Source: Clostridia bacterium
Lineage (GTDB): Bacteria > Bacillota > Clostridia > Oscillospirales > CAG-272
Assembly (NCBI GenBank): GCA_017481495.1
Contig: JAFUPC010000113.1
Coordinates: 1-44,618 of the forward strand
Length of the DNA stretch: 44,618 bases
Reading direction: 5' to 3'
Shown: positions 1 through 7,709 of the stretch, piece after piece
Numbering within the stretch: the stretch's first letter is position 1
Layout: every line of letters starts with the position of its first letter
The notes under the pieces: generated by a model
Databases searched by the model: none
What the model saw: the letters and a program-made list of their open reading frames with translations, nothing else
What the model was told of the DNA's origin: nothing
Program-made: the position numbers and the translations under genes

Positions 1-65
1 AATTTTCAAGGATCATCTTTTGCTGTTCTTCGGATTTTGTTATCCGTTCTCAAGACAGCCTATAT
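1..65 (-). other. Putative rRNA operon leader (left edge of window)
   Basis: Read on the minus strand this stretch lies downstream of two tandem consensus promoters and runs to the window edge with GATCCTTGAAAATT. That resembles the conserved TCCTTGAAAACT-type sequence found in rRNA operon leaders and spacers of Clostridia. No open frame is present. The assignment is inferred from the promoter pair plus this leader-like motif; no 16S sequence is inside the window. Confidence 0.45.
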
Positions 66-94
66 ATTATATCACAGATTTTCGTTTCTGTCAA
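66..94 (-). promoter_or_regulatory. Consensus promoter, proximal of a tandem pair, firing left
   Basis: On the minus strand there is a perfect TTGACA (89-94), a 17 bp spacer and a perfect TATAAT (66-71). It points out of the window. A perfect promoter doubled about 125 bp upstream by another perfect one is typical of rRNA operons. Confidence 0.75.
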
Positions 95-190
95 GGGGTT
101 TTTAAAACTTTTTGAAGTTTTTTCGGTTTTCCTGTCGAAATGTTTCCTACAGAAACTGAGGATTTTGATCTCTCGTTCAGTGACTTATAT

Positions 191-219
191 ATTATACCAT
201 ATGGGTCGGATTTTGTCAA
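191..219 (-). promoter_or_regulatory. Consensus promoter, distal of a tandem pair, firing left
   Basis: On the minus strand there is TTGACA (214-219), a 17 bp spacer and TATAAT (191-196), preceded by ATATGG. It lies downstream of the HD-domain gene's stop and cannot serve that gene, so it must drive something beyond the left edge. Confidence 0.75.
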
Positions 220-267
220 TACCTTTTTCAAAGTTTTTTCAATTTTTCGCTAAATTCTTTTTCCATA

Positions 268-924
268 TCACATCACAGTCTGCTCGTTGATGACCAGGCG
301 GAAAACCAATCCCAGACGCTCTGCCGCTTTCCGGCACAGAATCATGCGTTCCAGGAAGATCTCAAAATAATCCATGACCGAAGAATAATGCGTATCAATG
401 GAAAGCTTCAGCGTCAGCGTGGTATGCGCATCGTTGATTTCCAGCGACGAATCCTGCACGGAATAATTGACACGGTCGTGAATGTCAAAAGTCGCGGCAT
501 CCACATTGCGCACACGACTGCGGCGAACGTCGGACTTATCCGCAAGAATCAGCGCGGCTGCAACCGGATGCACCGGCACGCCGGTTCCCTCATCGTGATT
601 GCCGATAGCGGAAACGATGTCCGCAATGTCCTCTGCCTCCATGCCGAGCTTATCCAGAATGCGGAACGCCATAACAGCACCTGACTGGCTGTGATCCACA
701 CGGTTGACGAGATTTCCAATGTCATGCAGGTATCCTGCCATTCTGGCAAGCTCCACTTCGCGGTCGGAATAGCCCATTGTTTTCAGAAGTGCCCCTGCCG
801 TTTCCGCCACTTTGCAGACATGTGCGAAGCTGTGTTCCGTGTATCCAAGAGCAGAAAGCGCAGCATCCGCGCGAGTGATATAGACCCGAATTGCTTCATT
901 CTGTTTCAATTCCTGATATGTCAT
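268..924 (-). CDS. HD-domain phosphohydrolase-like protein
   Basis: This 218-residue protein has a compact HD fold of the metal-dependent phosphohydrolase type. The visible metal ligands are H35, the H67-D68 pair in YLHDIG, H110-D111 in GNHDEG, and D129 in LADKSD. A C-terminal region of about 75 residues after the HD core is predicted alpha/beta and is not assigned. The start at 924 is preceded by AAGGAG at good spacing; a longer frame upstream would begin before the promoter at 962-990. It is a single-gene unit transcribed away from the hydrogenase operon. The substrate cannot be read from sequence; nucleotide or phosphate-ester hydrolysis is the family norm. Confidence 0.85.
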   Translation of the reverse strand: MTYQELKQNEAIRVYITRADAALSALGYTEHSFAHVCKVAETAGALLKTMGYSDREVELARMAGYLHDIGNLVNRVDHSQSGAVMAFRILDKLGMEAEDIADIVSAIGNHDEGTGVPVHPVAAALILADKSDVRRSRVRNVDAATFDIHDRVNYSVQDSSLEINDAHTTLTLKLSIDTHYSSVMDYFEIFLERMILCRKAAERLGLVFRLVINEQTVM

Positions 925-961
925 AATGCAATCACTCCTTTTTATTGTACAACTCCTTATC

Positions 962-990
962 AGTATACCATAAAAATCCGCGCAATGCAA
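962..990 (-). promoter_or_regulatory. Promoter of the HD-domain gene
   Basis: On the minus strand: TTGCAT (985-990), 17 bp spacer ending in TATGG, then TATACT (962-967). The start codon lies about 38 bp downstream of the -10 element. Confidence 0.7.
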
Positions 991-996
991 GCACTT

Positions 997-1040
997 AAAC
1001 GAAAAATCTTTCGATTTTTCCGAAAAATCGGTTCGCGTTT
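997..1040. repeat. Inverted repeat GAAAAATC/GATTTTTC between divergent promoters
   Basis: GAAAAATC, then GATTTTTC, then GAAAAATC again occur within 30 bp, flanked by AAAC and GTTT. This can fold as alternative hairpins. It sits between the HD-gene promoter and the hydrogenase promoter and could be an operator or an insulating hairpin; nothing in the sequence decides which. Confidence 0.4.
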
Positions 1041-1093
1041 CAGTAAATTATTTGTAATTCCCTCTATCAAAAAGCACCAAATTCCGCGCCGGA

Positions 1094-1111
1094 TTGTCTT
1101 TTATTTAACAA
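1094..1111. promoter_or_regulatory. Candidate Rex-like operator upstream of hydrogenase operon
   Basis: The 18 bp site begins TTGT and ends TTAACAA. It matches 11 of the 14 fixed positions of the published Firmicutes Rex consensus TTGTTAA-N4-TTAACAA, with the left half degenerate. Rex responds to the NADH/NAD+ ratio and is known to control hydrogenase and fermentation genes in Clostridia. The position, 36 bp upstream of the -35 region, is not classical for repression. Confidence 0.3.
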
Positions 1112-1146
1112 ATACGATGAAAAATAAAAAAATATGAAAAAAACTC

Positions 1147-1175
1147 TATACTTCCCGGCTGAAATATGGTATAAT
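1147..1175 (+). promoter_or_regulatory. Promoter of the hydrogenase operon (extended -10)
   Basis: TATAAT at 1170-1175 is preceded by ATGG, giving an extended -10 element. The -35 region at 17 bp spacing (TATACT) is poor. The weak -35 suggests dependence on the extended -10 or an activator. Confidence 0.6.
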
Positions 1176-1240
1176 ATATGATAAGTAATTATGCCTGTAT
1201 TTCAAATTCATACATTTCAAAGAAAGAGGTATTATTCCAT

Positions 1241-1480
1241 ATGAAAATCGTTGTTTGCATCGGCTCCTCCTGCCATATCAAAGGCTCCCGCCAGGTTGTC
1301 GAAAAACTCCAGCGGCTGATTGCCGAAAAGAATCTCGGCGACAAGATCGAGCTCGGCGGCACATTCTGCATGGGACAATGTCAGAAGGGCGTCTGTGTGA
1401 CGGTGGACGAAGAATTCTGCTCCGTGACGCCCGATACGGTCGAGGAATTCTTCGAGACCAAAGTGCTCGCCGCACTGTAA
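1241..1480 (+). CDS. Thioredoxin-like [2Fe-2S] ferredoxin (NuoE-type), small
   Basis: This 79-residue protein is almost nothing but a thioredoxin-like ferredoxin domain. It shows C6-x4-C11 in the N-terminal strand and loop, then a C-x3-C pair in GGTFCMGQC, the four-cysteine [2Fe-2S] pattern of NuoE/HydC C-terminal domains. It lacks the helical N-terminal half of true NuoE, and no NuoF partner is nearby. The start at 1241 has AAGAGG upstream; an in-frame extension to 1178 would lie on top of the promoter. It is the first gene of the hydrogenase operon and probably shuttles electrons or signals to the HydS-like protein; that role is inference. Confidence 0.85.
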   Translation: MKIVVCIGSSCHIKGSRQVVEKLQRLIAEKNLGDKIELGGTFCMGQCQKGVCVTVDEEFCSVTPDTVEEFFETKVLAAL

Positions 1481-1525
1481 GTCCCATTTCTGCTATTATA
1501 ATATTAGGAAAGGAAAAACTCTGTC

Positions 1526-1789
1526 ATGGTCATTGTTCAGATCTGTGTCGGCAGCTCTTGTCACATCAAGGGCGCGCCGGAAATCGTCGAACTGCTTCAG
1601 AAAGCCGTTGACGAATACAAACTGGAAGACGACATCACCTTGGCCGGAAGCTTCTGCACCGGCAAATGCAACCGTGTCGGTGTCACCATTCAGGTGGACG
1701 ACGATATTTATACCGGTGTCACAAAGGAGACCTTCTCCGACTTCTTCAAAGAAAACATATTAGCGAAAATCGAAAAAGAAAGGATCTGA
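1526..1789 (+). CDS. Thioredoxin-like [2Fe-2S] ferredoxin (NuoE-type), second copy
   Basis: This 87-residue paralogue follows the previous gene by 45 bp. It has the same layout: CVGSSC near the N-terminus (C-x4-C) and SFCTGKC further on (C-x3-C), so it should hold one [2Fe-2S] cluster. The two share the VGSSCHIKG/IGSSCHIKG core and look like a tandem duplication that has diverged elsewhere. An AGGAAAGG stretch precedes the start. The downstream hydrogenase-like gene begins 6 bp after its stop, so the genes are co-transcribed. As a soluble one-cluster protein it probably serves as an electron carrier in the complex; the partner is not known. Confidence 0.85.
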   Translation: MVIVQICVGSSCHIKGAPEIVELLQKAVDEYKLEDDITLAGSFCTGKCNRVGVTIQVDDDIYTGVTKETFSDFFKENILAKIEKERI

Positions 1790-1795
1790 CCGGGT

Positions 1796-3472
1796 ATGTC
1801 CAACTGCCTGACCTTAAAAAAATCCAACTGCAAAAACTGTTATAAATGTATCCGCAACTGTCCTGTCAAAGCCATCCGCTTTTCGGGAAACCAGGCACAC
1901 ATCATCGGAAACGAGTGCATTCTCTGCGGTCAGTGCTTCGTTGTCTGTCCGCAGAACGCAAAGGAGATCGTTGACGAAACCGAAAAGGTCAAGGTATTTC
2001 TCCAGAGCGGCGACCCGGTCATTGTCAGTCTGGCACCGTCCTTCATTGCAAACTATGAGGGTGTCGGCATTGATGGTATGCGGGATGCCCTGAAAAAGCT
2101 TGGCTTTTTCGATGTGGAGGAGACTGCGGTCGGTGCTACCATCGTCAAGACCGAATATGAGCGGATGCTGCATGAGGACAACCGCGATGTCATCATCTCC
2201 TCCTGCTGTCACTCCATCAATCTGCTCATCCAGAAATATTTCCCCGCACAGCTTGACTATCTTGCGGACGTTGTTTCCCCGATGCAGGCGCACTGCCGCG
2301 ACATCAAACGCCGTTATCCGAACGCGAAAACGGTCTTCATTGGCCCGTGTGTGGCAAAAAAGGACGAAGCAGAATATTACGAAGGTGTTGTTGACGGTGT
2401 TCTGACCTTTGAGGAACTGACGAAATGGATGCAGGCGGAACACATCACGCCTGAGTCCCGCATCGCAAAGATTTCCGAAAGCCGCGCACGCTTCTTCCCG
2501 ACCACGGGTGGTATCCTGAAAACGATGGCACAGAACGAGCCGGGCTATACATATCTTGCCATTGACGGTGTGGAAAACTGCATCGCCGCGCTCCGCGACA
2601 TCGCCGACAACAAGATCCACAAGTGCTTCATCGAAATGTCTGCCTGCGTCGGCAGCTGCATCGGCGGCCCTGTCATGGAAAAATACCGCCGTTCTCCCGT
2701 CAAGGATTACGTTTCCGTTGCCAATTTCGCCGGCGAGAAGGACTTCAACGTCGCCCAGCCGGATGCGCTTTCCCTCAAAAAGCATTTCTCCCTCATCGAA
2801 CACAAATTGCCGCATCCCTCCGACGAAGAAATCGAAGCGGTTCTGCGCCAAATGGGCAAATTCCGTCCGGAGCATGAGCTGAACTGCGGTTCCTGCGGCT
2901 ACAACACCTGCCGGGAAAAGGCAGTCGCCATCATTCAGGGCAAGGCGGAGATCTCCATGTGTCTGCCGTATCTGAAAGACAAAGCGGAAAGCTTCTCCGA
3001 CACCATCGTCAAGAACACGCCCAATGGTCTCATTGTGCTCAATGAAAAGCTGGAGGTTCAGCAGATCAACGAAGCGGCGCGGAAGATCATGAATATCCGT
3101 TACGCTTCCGATGTACTCGGTGAAAATGTCATCCGCATCCTCGACCCATCCTCGTTTGTACAGGTTCTCCAGACCGGCCGTGATCTGCGCGACCAGCGCG
3201 TATATTTTGCGGAATACCAGCGGTATGTGGAACAGACCATCGTCTACGACAAGGATTCTCGCCACCTCATCGGCATCATGCGTGACATCACCGATGAAGA
3301 AGCGGAACGCGAAAAGAAAGAAAACATCTCCCGCCAGACCATCGAAGTCGCGGACAAGGTCGTTGACAAGCAGATGCGCATCGTACAGGAGATCGCATCC
3401 CTGCTCGGCGAGACTGCCGCCGAAACCAAAATCGCACTGTCCAAGCTGAAGGAGTCGATATCCAATGAATGA
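1796..3472 (+). CDS. HydS-like sensory [FeFe]-hydrogenase with PAS domain
   Basis: This 558-residue cytoplasmic protein has four parts. Two [4Fe-4S] motifs lie at residues 12-23 and 41-52 (CxxCxxCxxxCP). An H-cluster domain spans about 70-320 with motifs SSCCHS (C137, C138), GPCVAKK (C185) and SACVGSC (C284, C288). An extra [4Fe-4S] domain has C364, C367, C372 and C389 (CGSCGYNTC...CLPYL). A PAS domain (about 400-500) is followed by a helical tail. All four H-cluster cysteines are present. The PAS and extra cluster, with a PP2C phosphatase gene overlapping the 3' end, match the sensory group C (HydS) arrangement, in which H2 or redox state is sensed. The PxW/PGG residues of catalytic enzymes are replaced (CCHS, CIGGP). 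The sensory role is inferred from architecture. Confidence 0.85.
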   Translation: MSNCLTLKKSNCKNCYKCIRNCPVKAIRFSGNQAHIIGNECILCGQCFVVCPQNAKEIVDETEKVKVFLQSGDPVIVSLAPSFIANYEGVGIDGMRDALKKLGFFDVEETAVGATIVKTEYERMLHEDNRDVIISSCCHSINLLIQKYFPAQLDYLADVVSPMQAHCRDIKRRYPNAKTVFIGPCVAKKDEAEYYEGVVDGVLTFEELTKWMQAEHITPESRIAKISESRARFFPTTGGILKTMAQNEPGYTYLAIDGVENCIAALRDIADNKIHKCFIEMSACVGSCIGGPVMEKYRRSPVKDYVSVANFAGEKDFNVAQPDALSLKKHFSLIEHKLPHPSDEEIEAVLRQMGKFRPEHELNCGSCGYNTCREKAVAIIQGKAEISMCLPYLKDKAESFSDTIVKNTPNGLIVLNEKLEVQQINEAARKIMNIRYASDVLGENVIRILDPSSFVQVLQTGRDLRDQRVYFAEYQRYVEQTIVYDKDSRHLIGIMRDITDEEAEREKKENISRQTIEVADKVVDKQMRIVQEIASLLGETAAETKIALSKLKESISNE

Positions 3473-4637
3473 TTTATGTGCCGATATCGGATACAGCAGC
3501 ATCAACCATTACGGAGAAGAGCTGTGCGGCGACCATGTGGATATTGTGGAAGAAAACGAAAATTCCACCGTCATCGTGCTTGCCGACGGTCTGGGCAGCG
3601 GTGTCAAAGCATCCATTCTCTCCACGCTGACCTCCAAAATCATCTCCACGATGATGGCAGAGGGTCTGCCAATTGAGGAGTGTGTTTCCACCATCGCCGC
3701 AACCCTGCCGGTTTGCTCCGTGCGCGGTGTCGCGTATTCGACTTTTACCATTATCCATCTGGAAAACAATGACACGGCGGAGATCATCCAGTATGACAAT
3801 CCGCACGTCATTCTGATCCGGGGAGACGTCAATTACGATTATCCGAAGCAGGAAATGAACATCGGCGGAAAGAAGATCTACCGCTCGACCATCAAGCTGC
3901 AGGAAAACGATATTTTCGTTGCCATGAGCGACGGCTGTCCGCACGCGGGCATCGGCATTGCCTACAATTTCGGCTGGAAGCGTGAGGAAATCATCGGATT
4001 CATGGAAGCGCTTGCGCCCGGCGGCTACACAGCGAAAACGCTTTCGACGATCCTCATCAACGAATGCAACCAGCTCTACGGTGAAAAGCCCGGCGACGAT
4101 GCGACCGCCTGTGTCGTGAAGATCCGCCGCCGTGAGCCGATGAATCTGCTGTTCGGCCCGCCCTCAAACAGGGACGACTGCGACCGCATGATGAGCCTGT
4201 TCTTCTCCAAAGCGGGAAAGCACATCGTCTGCGGCGGTACCACATCCTCCATTGCAGCAAAATACCTGCGTAAGCCTCTGAAAGCATCGCTCGTATTTGA
4301 GCGTTCCGATGTTCCGCCGACCGCGGAGATTGAGGGTGTCGATCTGGTCACGGAGGGTGTCATCACCATCAACCGCGTTCTGGAATATGCCAAGGATTAT
4401 CTCGGCGAAAACAAGGAGTACGAGCACTGGAATTTCCGCAAGGACGGCGCATCCAAAATCTGCCGCCTGCTCTTTGAGGAAGCCACCGACATCAATTTCT
4501 ATGTTGGTCGCGCCATCAACCCCGCGCACCAGAATCCCGATCTGCCCATCAACTTCTCCATCAAGATGAATCTGGTCGAGGAGCTGTCCCAGTGCCTGAA
4601 ACAGATGGGCAAGCGCATCAAAGTCAGTTATTTCTAA
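3465..4637 (+). CDS. SpoIIE/PP2C-family serine phosphatase
   Basis: This 390-residue protein starts with a PP2C-type (SpoIIE) phosphatase domain, residues 1-222. Metal-binding aspartates are visible in LADGLGSG (D41), AMSDG (D156) and PGDDATA (D211, D212). Residues 225-390 form a second domain with a glycine-rich IVCGGTTSS segment; I do not recognise its function. The start overlaps the end of the HydS-like gene by 8 bp and has AAGGAG at 9 bp, so the two are translationally coupled. In sensory hydrogenase operons this phosphatase is the natural output: the PAS-hydrogenase would tune dephosphorylation of a protein that controls redox genes. No membrane segment is seen. The target is unknown. 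Confidence 0.85.
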   Translation: MNDLCADIGYSSINHYGEELCGDHVDIVEENENSTVIVLADGLGSGVKASILSTLTSKIISTMMAEGLPIEECVSTIAATLPVCSVRGVAYSTFTIIHLENNDTAEIIQYDNPHVILIRGDVNYDYPKQEMNIGGKKIYRSTIKLQENDIFVAMSDGCPHAGIGIAYNFGWKREEIIGFMEALAPGGYTAKTLSTILINECNQLYGEKPGDDATACVVKIRRREPMNLLFGPPSNRDDCDRMMSLFFSKAGKHIVCGGTTSSIAAKYLRKPLKASLVFERSDVPPTAEIEGVDLVTEGVITINRVLEYAKDYLGENKEYEHWNFRKDGASKICRLLFEEATDINFYVGRAINPAHQNPDLPINFSIKMNLVEELSQCLKQMGKRIKVSYF

Positions 4638-4662
4638 ATATATAAGATAAAGGTTAATGTCA

Positions 4663-6102
4663 ATGAGTAATATCAGAAAATTTGATACCAAAGTTCAGCA
4701 TCTCAAATACAAGGTTCTGCGGGAGGTCGCGCGTCTTGCGTGGAATGACACTCTGCTTGAAAACATGATGGATATTCCGATGACCATCGTTCCCGGCAAG
4801 ACGCCAACCATGCGCTGCTGTGTCTACAAGGAACGTGCCATCGTTGCGGAACGCATCAAGCTCGCAATGGGTGGTGATTCCTCCAATCCCAACATCATCG
4901 AAGTCATCGACATCGCCTGCGACGAGTGCCCGGCAGCCGGTTATGAAGTCACAGACTCCTGCCGCGGCTGTCTTGCTCACCGCTGTGAAGACGTCTGCAA
5001 GCGCGGCGCACTGTCCTTTGACCACAACCATGTCGCGCATATCGACAAAACCAAGTGCGTGGAATGCGGTGCGTGTGCAAAGGTCTGCCCCTATTCTGCC
5101 ATCGTCAACCGCAAGCGTCCGTGCCAGAATGCCTGCAAGGTCAAAGCAATTTCCATCAATGAATCCAATGCGGCTTCCATTGACAATGAAAACTGCATCC
5201 AGTGCGGTGCCTGTGTCTATCAGTGCCCGTTCGGCGCGATCATGGACAAATCCTTCATCCTGAAAGCCATCAACCTCATCAAGGAGAGCGAAAACAATAC
5301 GAAGCACAAGGTTTATGCGATCGTTGCGCCGTCCATTTCCAGTCAGTTCACCTATGCAAAGCTCGGACAGGTCATCACAGGTCTGAAAGAGCTTGGATTC
5401 TTCACCATATTGGAAGCGGCTCTGGGTGCCGATATGGTCGCTGTGGAAGAATCGAAGGAGCTTGTCGAAAAGGGCTTCCTCACCAGCTCCTGCTGTCCGG
5501 CATTCGTACGTTACATCAAGCAGAATTATCCGCAGCTCGTGCCGTTCATCTCGCACAACCTCTCTCCGATGGCAACGCTTGCGAAGTTCTTAAAGGAATG
5601 CGATAAGGATGCAAAGGTGGTCTTCATCGGTCCGTGTACCGCAAAGAAAGCGGAAGCACAGCTCGATTCCGTCAAGGAACACGTCGATGCCGTGCTCACC
5701 TTTGAAGAGCTTCAGGCACTGTTTGACAGCCGTGACATCGACATCACGACCCTGGAGGAGGGCGTTCTTGACAATGCTTCCTACTACGGCCGTATCTTTG
5801 CACGCTCCGGTGGTCTTTCAGATGCGGTCGCGCAGGGCATCAAAGAACAGAACCTTGACTTTGAGCTGAAAGCAGTTCCCTGTGACGGCATCGAAGCCTG
5901 CCGCATGGCGCTCATTAAAAAGGCAAAGAACATTCTCGACGGCAACTTCATCGAAGGTATGGCTTGTATCGGCGGCTGTATCGGCGGTGCAGGCTGTCTG
6001 ACCCACGGCGAAAAGAATAAAGCCGAAGTTGACAAATACGGCAAGGAAGCACTCGAAAAGACGATTTCCGATGCTGTTTCCATGCTTGACATGATGAAAT
6101 AA
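4663..6102 (+). CDS. [FeFe]-hydrogenase, group B-type, monomeric
   Basis: This protein of about 479 residues has an N-terminal cysteine-rich part (about 50-200) with several CxxCxxCxxxCP-type ferredoxin motifs, including CVECGACAKVCP and CIQCGACVYQCP. An H-cluster domain follows, with SSCCPAF (C277, C278), GPCTAKK (C325) and GMACIGGCIGG (C435, C439). Unlike the sensory paralogue it keeps CCP and the CIGGCIGG loop, so it should be catalytic, exchanging electrons between reduced ferredoxin and protons. Length and layout fit the group B monomeric hydrogenases common in gut Clostridia. ATG at 4663 has AAAGG at 9 bp; the ATG at 4657 is only 3 bp from it and less likely. No maturation genes (hydE, hydF, hydG) are in the window. 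Confidence 0.88.
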   Translation: MSNIRKFDTKVQHLKYKVLREVARLAWNDTLLENMMDIPMTIVPGKTPTMRCCVYKERAIVAERIKLAMGGDSSNPNIIEVIDIACDECPAAGYEVTDSCRGCLAHRCEDVCKRGALSFDHNHVAHIDKTKCVECGACAKVCPYSAIVNRKRPCQNACKVKAISINESNAASIDNENCIQCGACVYQCPFGAIMDKSFILKAINLIKESENNTKHKVYAIVAPSISSQFTYAKLGQVITGLKELGFFTILEAALGADMVAVEESKELVEKGFLTSSCCPAFVRYIKQNYPQLVPFISHNLSPMATLAKFLKECDKDAKVVFIGPCTAKKAEAQLDSVKEHVDAVLTFEELQALFDSRDIDITTLEEGVLDNASYYGRIFARSGGLSDAVAQGIKEQNLDFELKAVPCDGIEACRMALIKKAKNILDGNFIEGMACIGGCIGGAGCLTHGEKNKAEVDKYGKEALEKTISDAVSMLDMMK

Positions 6103-6115
6103 CCGAATCATATTC

Positions 6116-6152
6116 CGTCCGCTGTACATTTTGTGTCCGGCGGACGTTTTTT
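6116..6152 (+). terminator. Rho-independent terminator of hydrogenase operon
   Basis: Stem CGTCCGC (6116-6122) pairs with GCGGACG (6140-6146), followed by six T. It begins 14 bp after the hydrogenase stop and is immediately followed by the next promoter. Confidence 0.85.
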
Positions 6153-6153
6153 C

Positions 6154-6182
6154 TTGACAAATTTTACGGGATGTGCTATAAT
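6154..6182 (+). promoter_or_regulatory. Consensus promoter for isomerase-SGNH pair
   Basis: TTGACA (6154-6159), 17 bp spacer, TATAAT (6177-6182), preceded by TGC (extended -10). It starts two bases after the terminator's T-tract. Confidence 0.85.
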
Positions 6183-6217
6183 GAATCCATCAGATCGGGA
6201 AGAAAAGGAGACTATTC

Positions 6218-7072
6218 ATGATCAACTACACCATGTTTGCGTGCTTCAACGCCATGGCGGCGGAACGCGGGATTCCGGCGACGGCACACTGGGCGGCGGA
6301 ACACGGATTTTCCTCTGTGGAGGTACAGTATTCCCGCTGTCCCGAAATCATTTTTACGCGGAAAGAAGCGGCTGCCGCACGGCGCGTGCTCGCAGAACAT
6401 AATCTTTCCTCCGCCTGTTACTCCGTTTCCTCCAATCTGTACGAAGACCCCGATGCGGCGGTACGGCTTGTCTGTCATCATCTCGATCTGGCGGCGGCGC
6501 TCGGCAGTCCGTATCTGCATCACACCCTGCTCCCGTGGCTCGTTCTGCCCGACAATGCACCGACATATGATGCGGCACTCGAAACCGTTCTCCCAGCGGC
6601 GGAACGCATTGCCCGGTATGCGGGACGGCTCGGAATCACCGTTCTGTATGAAGATCAGGGACTGTATTTCAACGGTGTCGACGGCTTTGCGCCGTTCTGG
6701 CGCGAGATTCACCGGATCTGTGAAAACACCGGTGTCTGCGGCGATATGGGAAATTCTCTGTTTGTCGATGAGGGTGCGGAACATTTCTTTGATGCGTTCA
6801 GAAACGACATCCGTCACGTTCACGTCAAAGATTATCTGAAAAAATCCGCGCCCGTCAGCCCCGGTCTCTTCTGGCGCAGAACAAAGGGTGGTGCATGGCT
6901 TCGCGACACGATGGCAGGCTCCGGCGTGGTGGATTTCGCCGCGTGCGGGAAAATCCTCTCCGACATTGACTACCGGGGTGCGGTTTCACTGGAACTGTTC
7001 CATCCGGAACCGTATGCGGACGGCGTAAAACAGGCGATGCAGTATTTTGAACGATATTTCAATTATAAATGA
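6218..7072 (+). CDS. Sugar phosphate isomerase/epimerase (xylose isomerase-like TIM barrel)
   Basis: This 284-residue protein fits the AP-endonuclease-2/xylose isomerase-like TIM-barrel family in length and motif spacing. Likely divalent-metal ligands of that family are seen as E in VLYEDQG (about 146), D in CGDMGN (about 173), H in RHVHVKDY (about 206) and E in VSLELFHPE near the C-terminus. These enzymes isomerise or epimerise sugars and inosose-like compounds; the substrate cannot be named. The start is preceded by AAAGGAG. Its stop overlaps the leader of the SGNH-hydrolase gene (8 bp gap), so the two form a small operon, perhaps for a decorated sugar. Confidence 0.8.
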   Translation: MINYTMFACFNAMAAERGIPATAHWAAEHGFSSVEVQYSRCPEIIFTRKEAAAARRVLAEHNLSSACYSVSSNLYEDPDAAVRLVCHHLDLAAALGSPYLHHTLLPWLVLPDNAPTYDAALETVLPAAERIARYAGRLGITVLYEDQGLYFNGVDGFAPFWREIHRICENTGVCGDMGNSLFVDEGAEHFFDAFRNDIRHVHVKDYLKKSAPVSPGLFWRRTKGGAWLRDTMAGSGVVDFAACGKILSDIDYRGAVSLELFHPEPYADGVKQAMQYFERYFNYK

Positions 7073-7080
7073 GGTATACA

Positions 7081-7638
7081 ATGAAAAAGACAGTATTTTT
7101 AGGCGACTCGATTTTATTGCAGGGATACGGCGTGCTTGTCCCGGATATGCTCCGCGGGGACTGCGAGACGTGGATCCCCGACCGCAACGGATGCTTTACC
7201 ATCAACACCCTGCGCATGATCCACGACCTGCGTTCCCACATTGAGGGCGCGGATGTCATTCACTACAACAACGGGCTGTGGGATGCGTGTCATCTGTTCG
7301 GGGACGGCATTTTCACCTCCACCGAGGATTACGTCCGCAATGTCTGCCGCATCGTGCGCATTCTGCAAAGCTGGTCAAAACAGGTCATTTTTGCGACCAC
7401 GACACCGGTCTGGAACCATCCGGAAATCGTCAACGAAGACCTGATTGCATTCAACCGCGCCGTTGTTCCGGAGCTGGAAAAAATGGGAGTCATCATCAAC
7501 GACCTGCACAGCACCGTCTATCCGCATCTGTATGAATACATCCGCGAGGACGACCACATCCATCTGACCGAAGCCGGAATGCAGGTCTGCGCGGAGCAGG
7601 TCGCGGGAATCGTGCGCGATACGCTTAGCAAACTGTAA
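7081..7638 (+). CDS. SGNH/GDSL-type hydrolase
   Basis: This 185-residue protein has the SGNH esterase signature: GDS at residues 8-10 (nucleophile S10), N63/N64 in HYNNGLWD (oxyanion block III) and D158-x-x-H161 in DDHIHLTEAG (catalytic block V). There is no signal peptide or membrane segment, so it is probably cytoplasmic and acts on an imported ester or acylated sugar. The start at 7081 has GAGG at 6 bp; an upstream in-frame ATG at 7069 overlaps the previous stop and has no ribosome site. It is the second gene of the isomerase operon and is followed by a strong hairpin terminator. Confidence 0.85.
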   Translation: MKKTVFLGDSILLQGYGVLVPDMLRGDCETWIPDRNGCFTINTLRMIHDLRSHIEGADVIHYNNGLWDACHLFGDGIFTSTEDYVRNVCRIVRILQSWSKQVIFATTTPVWNHPEIVNEDLIAFNRAVVPELEKMGVIINDLHSTVYPHLYEYIREDDHIHLTEAGMQVCAEQVAGIVRDTLSKL

Positions 7639-7653
7639 ATTCTTTGTAAAAAT

Positions 7654-7709
7654 AAGTCGCAAAATGCAATCATCTGTCTGCATTTTGCAATGTACATTGC
7701 GACTTTTTT
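7654..7709 (+). terminator. Terminator after SGNH gene, fused to next promoter
   Basis: Outer stem AAGTCGCA/TTGCGACTT with an inner AAATGCA/TGCATTT stem, followed by a run of T that runs straight into TATGG and the next -10 box. Confidence 0.75.

Noticed and set aside
1814..3505. Long open frame (563 codons) on the minus strand opposite the HydS-like gene
   Set aside because: It mirrors a gene with a complete set of conserved motifs, has no recognisable domains or ribosome site, and arises from GC-biased codon use on the coding strand.
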